64,000 bases of DNA from Clostridia bacterium. Lineage in GTDB: Bacteria; Bacillota; Clostridia; Oscillospirales; Acutalibacteraceae. Under the pieces are notes generated by a model, which was not told where the DNA came from, made no database searches, and saw only the letters and a list, made by a program, of their open reading frames with translations. Every line of letters begins with the position of its first letter. Positions within the stretch are counted from its first letter, which is position 1. Positions 62,722 to 64,000 of the stretch are shown here, one piece after another. The stretch covers positions 1 to 64,000 of the forward strand of contig JAFSYM010000004.1 of NCBI GenBank assembly GCA_017450005.1. The letters run 5' to 3'. The translations under genes were made by a program, and so were the position numbers.

Positions 62722-64000
62722 TTAACCAAACAGAGCCTTGAGGTAGGTCGGAATCTTATTCCAACGGCCGCTGAAGATGCACATCAGAACAGCGACGAGC
62801 ACTTCCCACCAGGACATGCCGCCCTTGACCTTGATCTGCTGGACAATCGCCGTACCGTTGTCATCCACAGTCAGTTTGATGGTCGTGGTGCCGTTGCCGG
62901 TAACAGTGACCTTGCCGTTCTGATCGACCTTCGCGATCGACTCATCGTCGCTTGTCCACTTATACGTGCAGGGCTTGGCATATGTAACCTTTCTGCCGTC
63001 GTCCAGTGTAATGACAACAGAGTTATTCTTCAAAGAAGCGCCTTCTTTGCCGACAGTCGCCGTGAGCTGAATCTCATGGTTGTACATCATGGAAAGCGTA
63101 TTCTCTTTGGAATCGTAAGTCACATCCTCGGACGTGTTCTTTTCATCGTAGCCGAATTTAATCTCGGTGATGGGCGTGTACTTGGAGTTGCTGACAACCG
63201 CGATCACGGTATCCTCGAACTGCTTGCCCTTCGGTGTTTTGGCTGTAACAGTGATCTTCGCCTCGCCGTTGCCCACAGGGATCAGTCGGCCGGTCGTCTC
63301 GTCAAACGTAACAATTCTCTTGTCGGAACTCTTTACGGTGATATCGCACAGCTCCAGATAGCTATCATTTGCGGGGATGGTTTCATATCTGTATGCTGCG
63401 TTCTTGTTGCCGAGCTCGGTCGGCTTGTAGTAATAAACAGCAATCTTATCAGTCGGCTTGCCGGCATCATTCTTTTCATAGAATGAGAATCCGGTCTTGT
63501 TGGTGCTGCCCACCTTGAAGTTCCACTTGAAACCGGTGATCGGAATGTCCTTCAGAATGGTGATCTGAATGGAATCTTTGACTTCTTTACCTTCCTTTGT
63601 ACCATCGGCAGTGAGCGTCAGGGTGACAGTCAGCTTTTCTGTGTTTTTGTCAAGCTCATTGACCGTGAACGTCTTGGCTGTATTGTCGATACTCAGAGCG
63701 CCAGCCGGCGTGCAGGTCAGGGTAGCCGATTTCGTATCTGCGTTAATCGGCGCGATTCGATACATATTTTCATCCAGCTTATTCTCGTCATAAGCGAAGG
63801 AATACTTTTCACCGTCGCCTGCAAGCAGAGTAGTCTTCTTCCACTTCCACTCAAGCGTATCCACAAAGATTGGCGCCTTGACGACCTTCACTGCACACTG
63901 CGCATAGATGGACGGATCCTCGGAAAAGAAAGCCGTGATATAAATGGTAATGGGTTTGCCGTTTTCCGGTACGCCAACGGCAGACACAACGCCCTCGCTG
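62722..64000 (-). CDS. C-terminal part of a Big2/Ig-like domain surface protein (cut by window edge)
   Basis: The frame stays open to base 64000, so the N-terminus is outside. The visible 426 residues contain several Ig-like beta-sandwich units with the Big2 hallmark pattern, for example KWTSDDESIAKVDQNGKVT and NGTTTIKLT, and DKRIVTFDETTGRLIPVGNG. Such domains form stalks of surface or secreted proteins. The end is a hydrophobic Trp-rich segment (GMSWWEVLVAVLMCIFSG, then RWNKIPTYLKALFG), not an LPxTG sorting signal. It may anchor the protein in the membrane. Confidence 0.82.
   Translation of the reverse strand, partial: SEGVVSAVGVPENGKPITIYITAFFSEDPSIYAQCAVKVVKAPIFVDTLEWKWKKTTLLAGDGEKYSFAYDENKLDENMYRIAPINADTKSATLTCTPAGALSIDNTAKTFTVNELDKNTEKLTVTLTLTADGTKEGKEVKDSIQITILKDIPITGFKWNFKVGSTNKTGFSFYEKNDAGKPTDKIAVYYYKPTELGNKNAAYRYETIPANDSYLELCDITVKSSDKRIVTFDETTGRLIPVGNGEAKITVTAKTPKGKQFEDTVIAVVSNSKYTPITEIKFGYDEKNTSEDVTYDSKENTLSMMYNHEIQLTATVGKEGASLKNNSVVITLDDGRKVTYAKPCTYKWTSDDESIAKVDQNGKVTVTGNGTTTIKLTVDDNGTAIVQQIKVKGGMSWWEVLVAVLMCIFSGRWNKIPTYLKALFG

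Noticed and set aside
1-64000. CRISPR arrays, tRNA or rRNA genes, insertion sequences, prophage or integrase
   Set aside because: I found no regularly spaced repeats, no cloverleaf-like sequence ending CCA, no transposase or integrase motif.

Overview
The window reads as a chromosomal segment of a spore-forming Clostridia-type Firmicute, most like the Oscillospirales/Ruminococcaceae. The evidence is the spoIIA operon (spoIIAA-spoIIAB-sigF), the order dgt-dnaG-rpoD and murB-rapZ-whiA-dnaE-pfkA, HprK, strong GGAGG Shine-Dalgarno sites, consensus TTGACA-17-TATAAT promoters, and small families that I associate with this group (DUF6514, DUF5685). Nearly all genes lie on the minus strand. The only plus-strand genes are 35286-37897 and 44087-44650. 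I saw no tRNA, rRNA, CRISPR, insertion sequence or prophage.

Region 1 (1-3.6 kb): a lipid kinase, a THUMP-type rRNA methyltransferase and a membrane M28 peptidase. Region 2 (3.6-8.5 kb): a five-gene operon with its own promoter and terminator. It holds an SCP2-like protein, a class III PLP aminotransferase, a transketolase split into two genes, and a second SCP2-like protein. I know of no described pathway with this content. Then rpmE (L31).

Region 3 (8.9-21.2 kb): a bacterial microcompartment operon for ethanolamine breakdown, transcribed from one sigma-A promoter just upstream of eutA. Order of transcription: eutA, eutB, eutC, eutL, eutE, a lipoprotein, eutM-like shell gene, eutT, pduL/eutD, a eut_hyp-like gene, eutN, pduS, pduT, and a second lipoprotein. 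Ethanolamine ammonia-lyase (EutBC, kept active by EutA and supplied with adenosylcobalamin by EutT) makes acetaldehyde and ammonia. EutE converts acetaldehyde to acetyl-CoA and PduL makes acetyl phosphate. No eutG, eutH, eutS, eutVW or eutQ is present here. A Pdu-type iron-sulfur pair (PduS and PduT) may carry electrons across the shell instead.

Region 4 (21.2-35.1 kb): a secreted LCAT-like lipase, pcrA/uvrD, pfkA, dnaE, whiA, rapZ, murB, a ROK glucokinase, hprK and a neuD-like acetyltransferase. This is mostly the usual Firmicute carbon-control and cell-wall run, but yvcK is missing between rapZ and whiA. Region 5 (35.1-44.7 kb): DUF6514, a GH95 fucosidase, indolepyruvate:ferredoxin oxidoreductase (iorAB) behind a sodium symporter, a tandem pair of paralogous Thr/Glu/Ala-rich lipoproteins, and a further lipoprotein.

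Region 6 (44.7-52.5 kb): sugar catabolism with three predicted NAD-dependent glycosidases (two GH4, one GH109-like), a BadF-type sugar kinase and a SIS isomerase. In the middle is a DUF5685 / J-like / membrane protein trio. Region 7 (52.5-64 kb): the spoIIA operon, folC, valS, rpoD, dnaG, dgt, a YigZ-family protein, and at the right edge the C-terminal part of a large Ig-like (Big2) surface protein.
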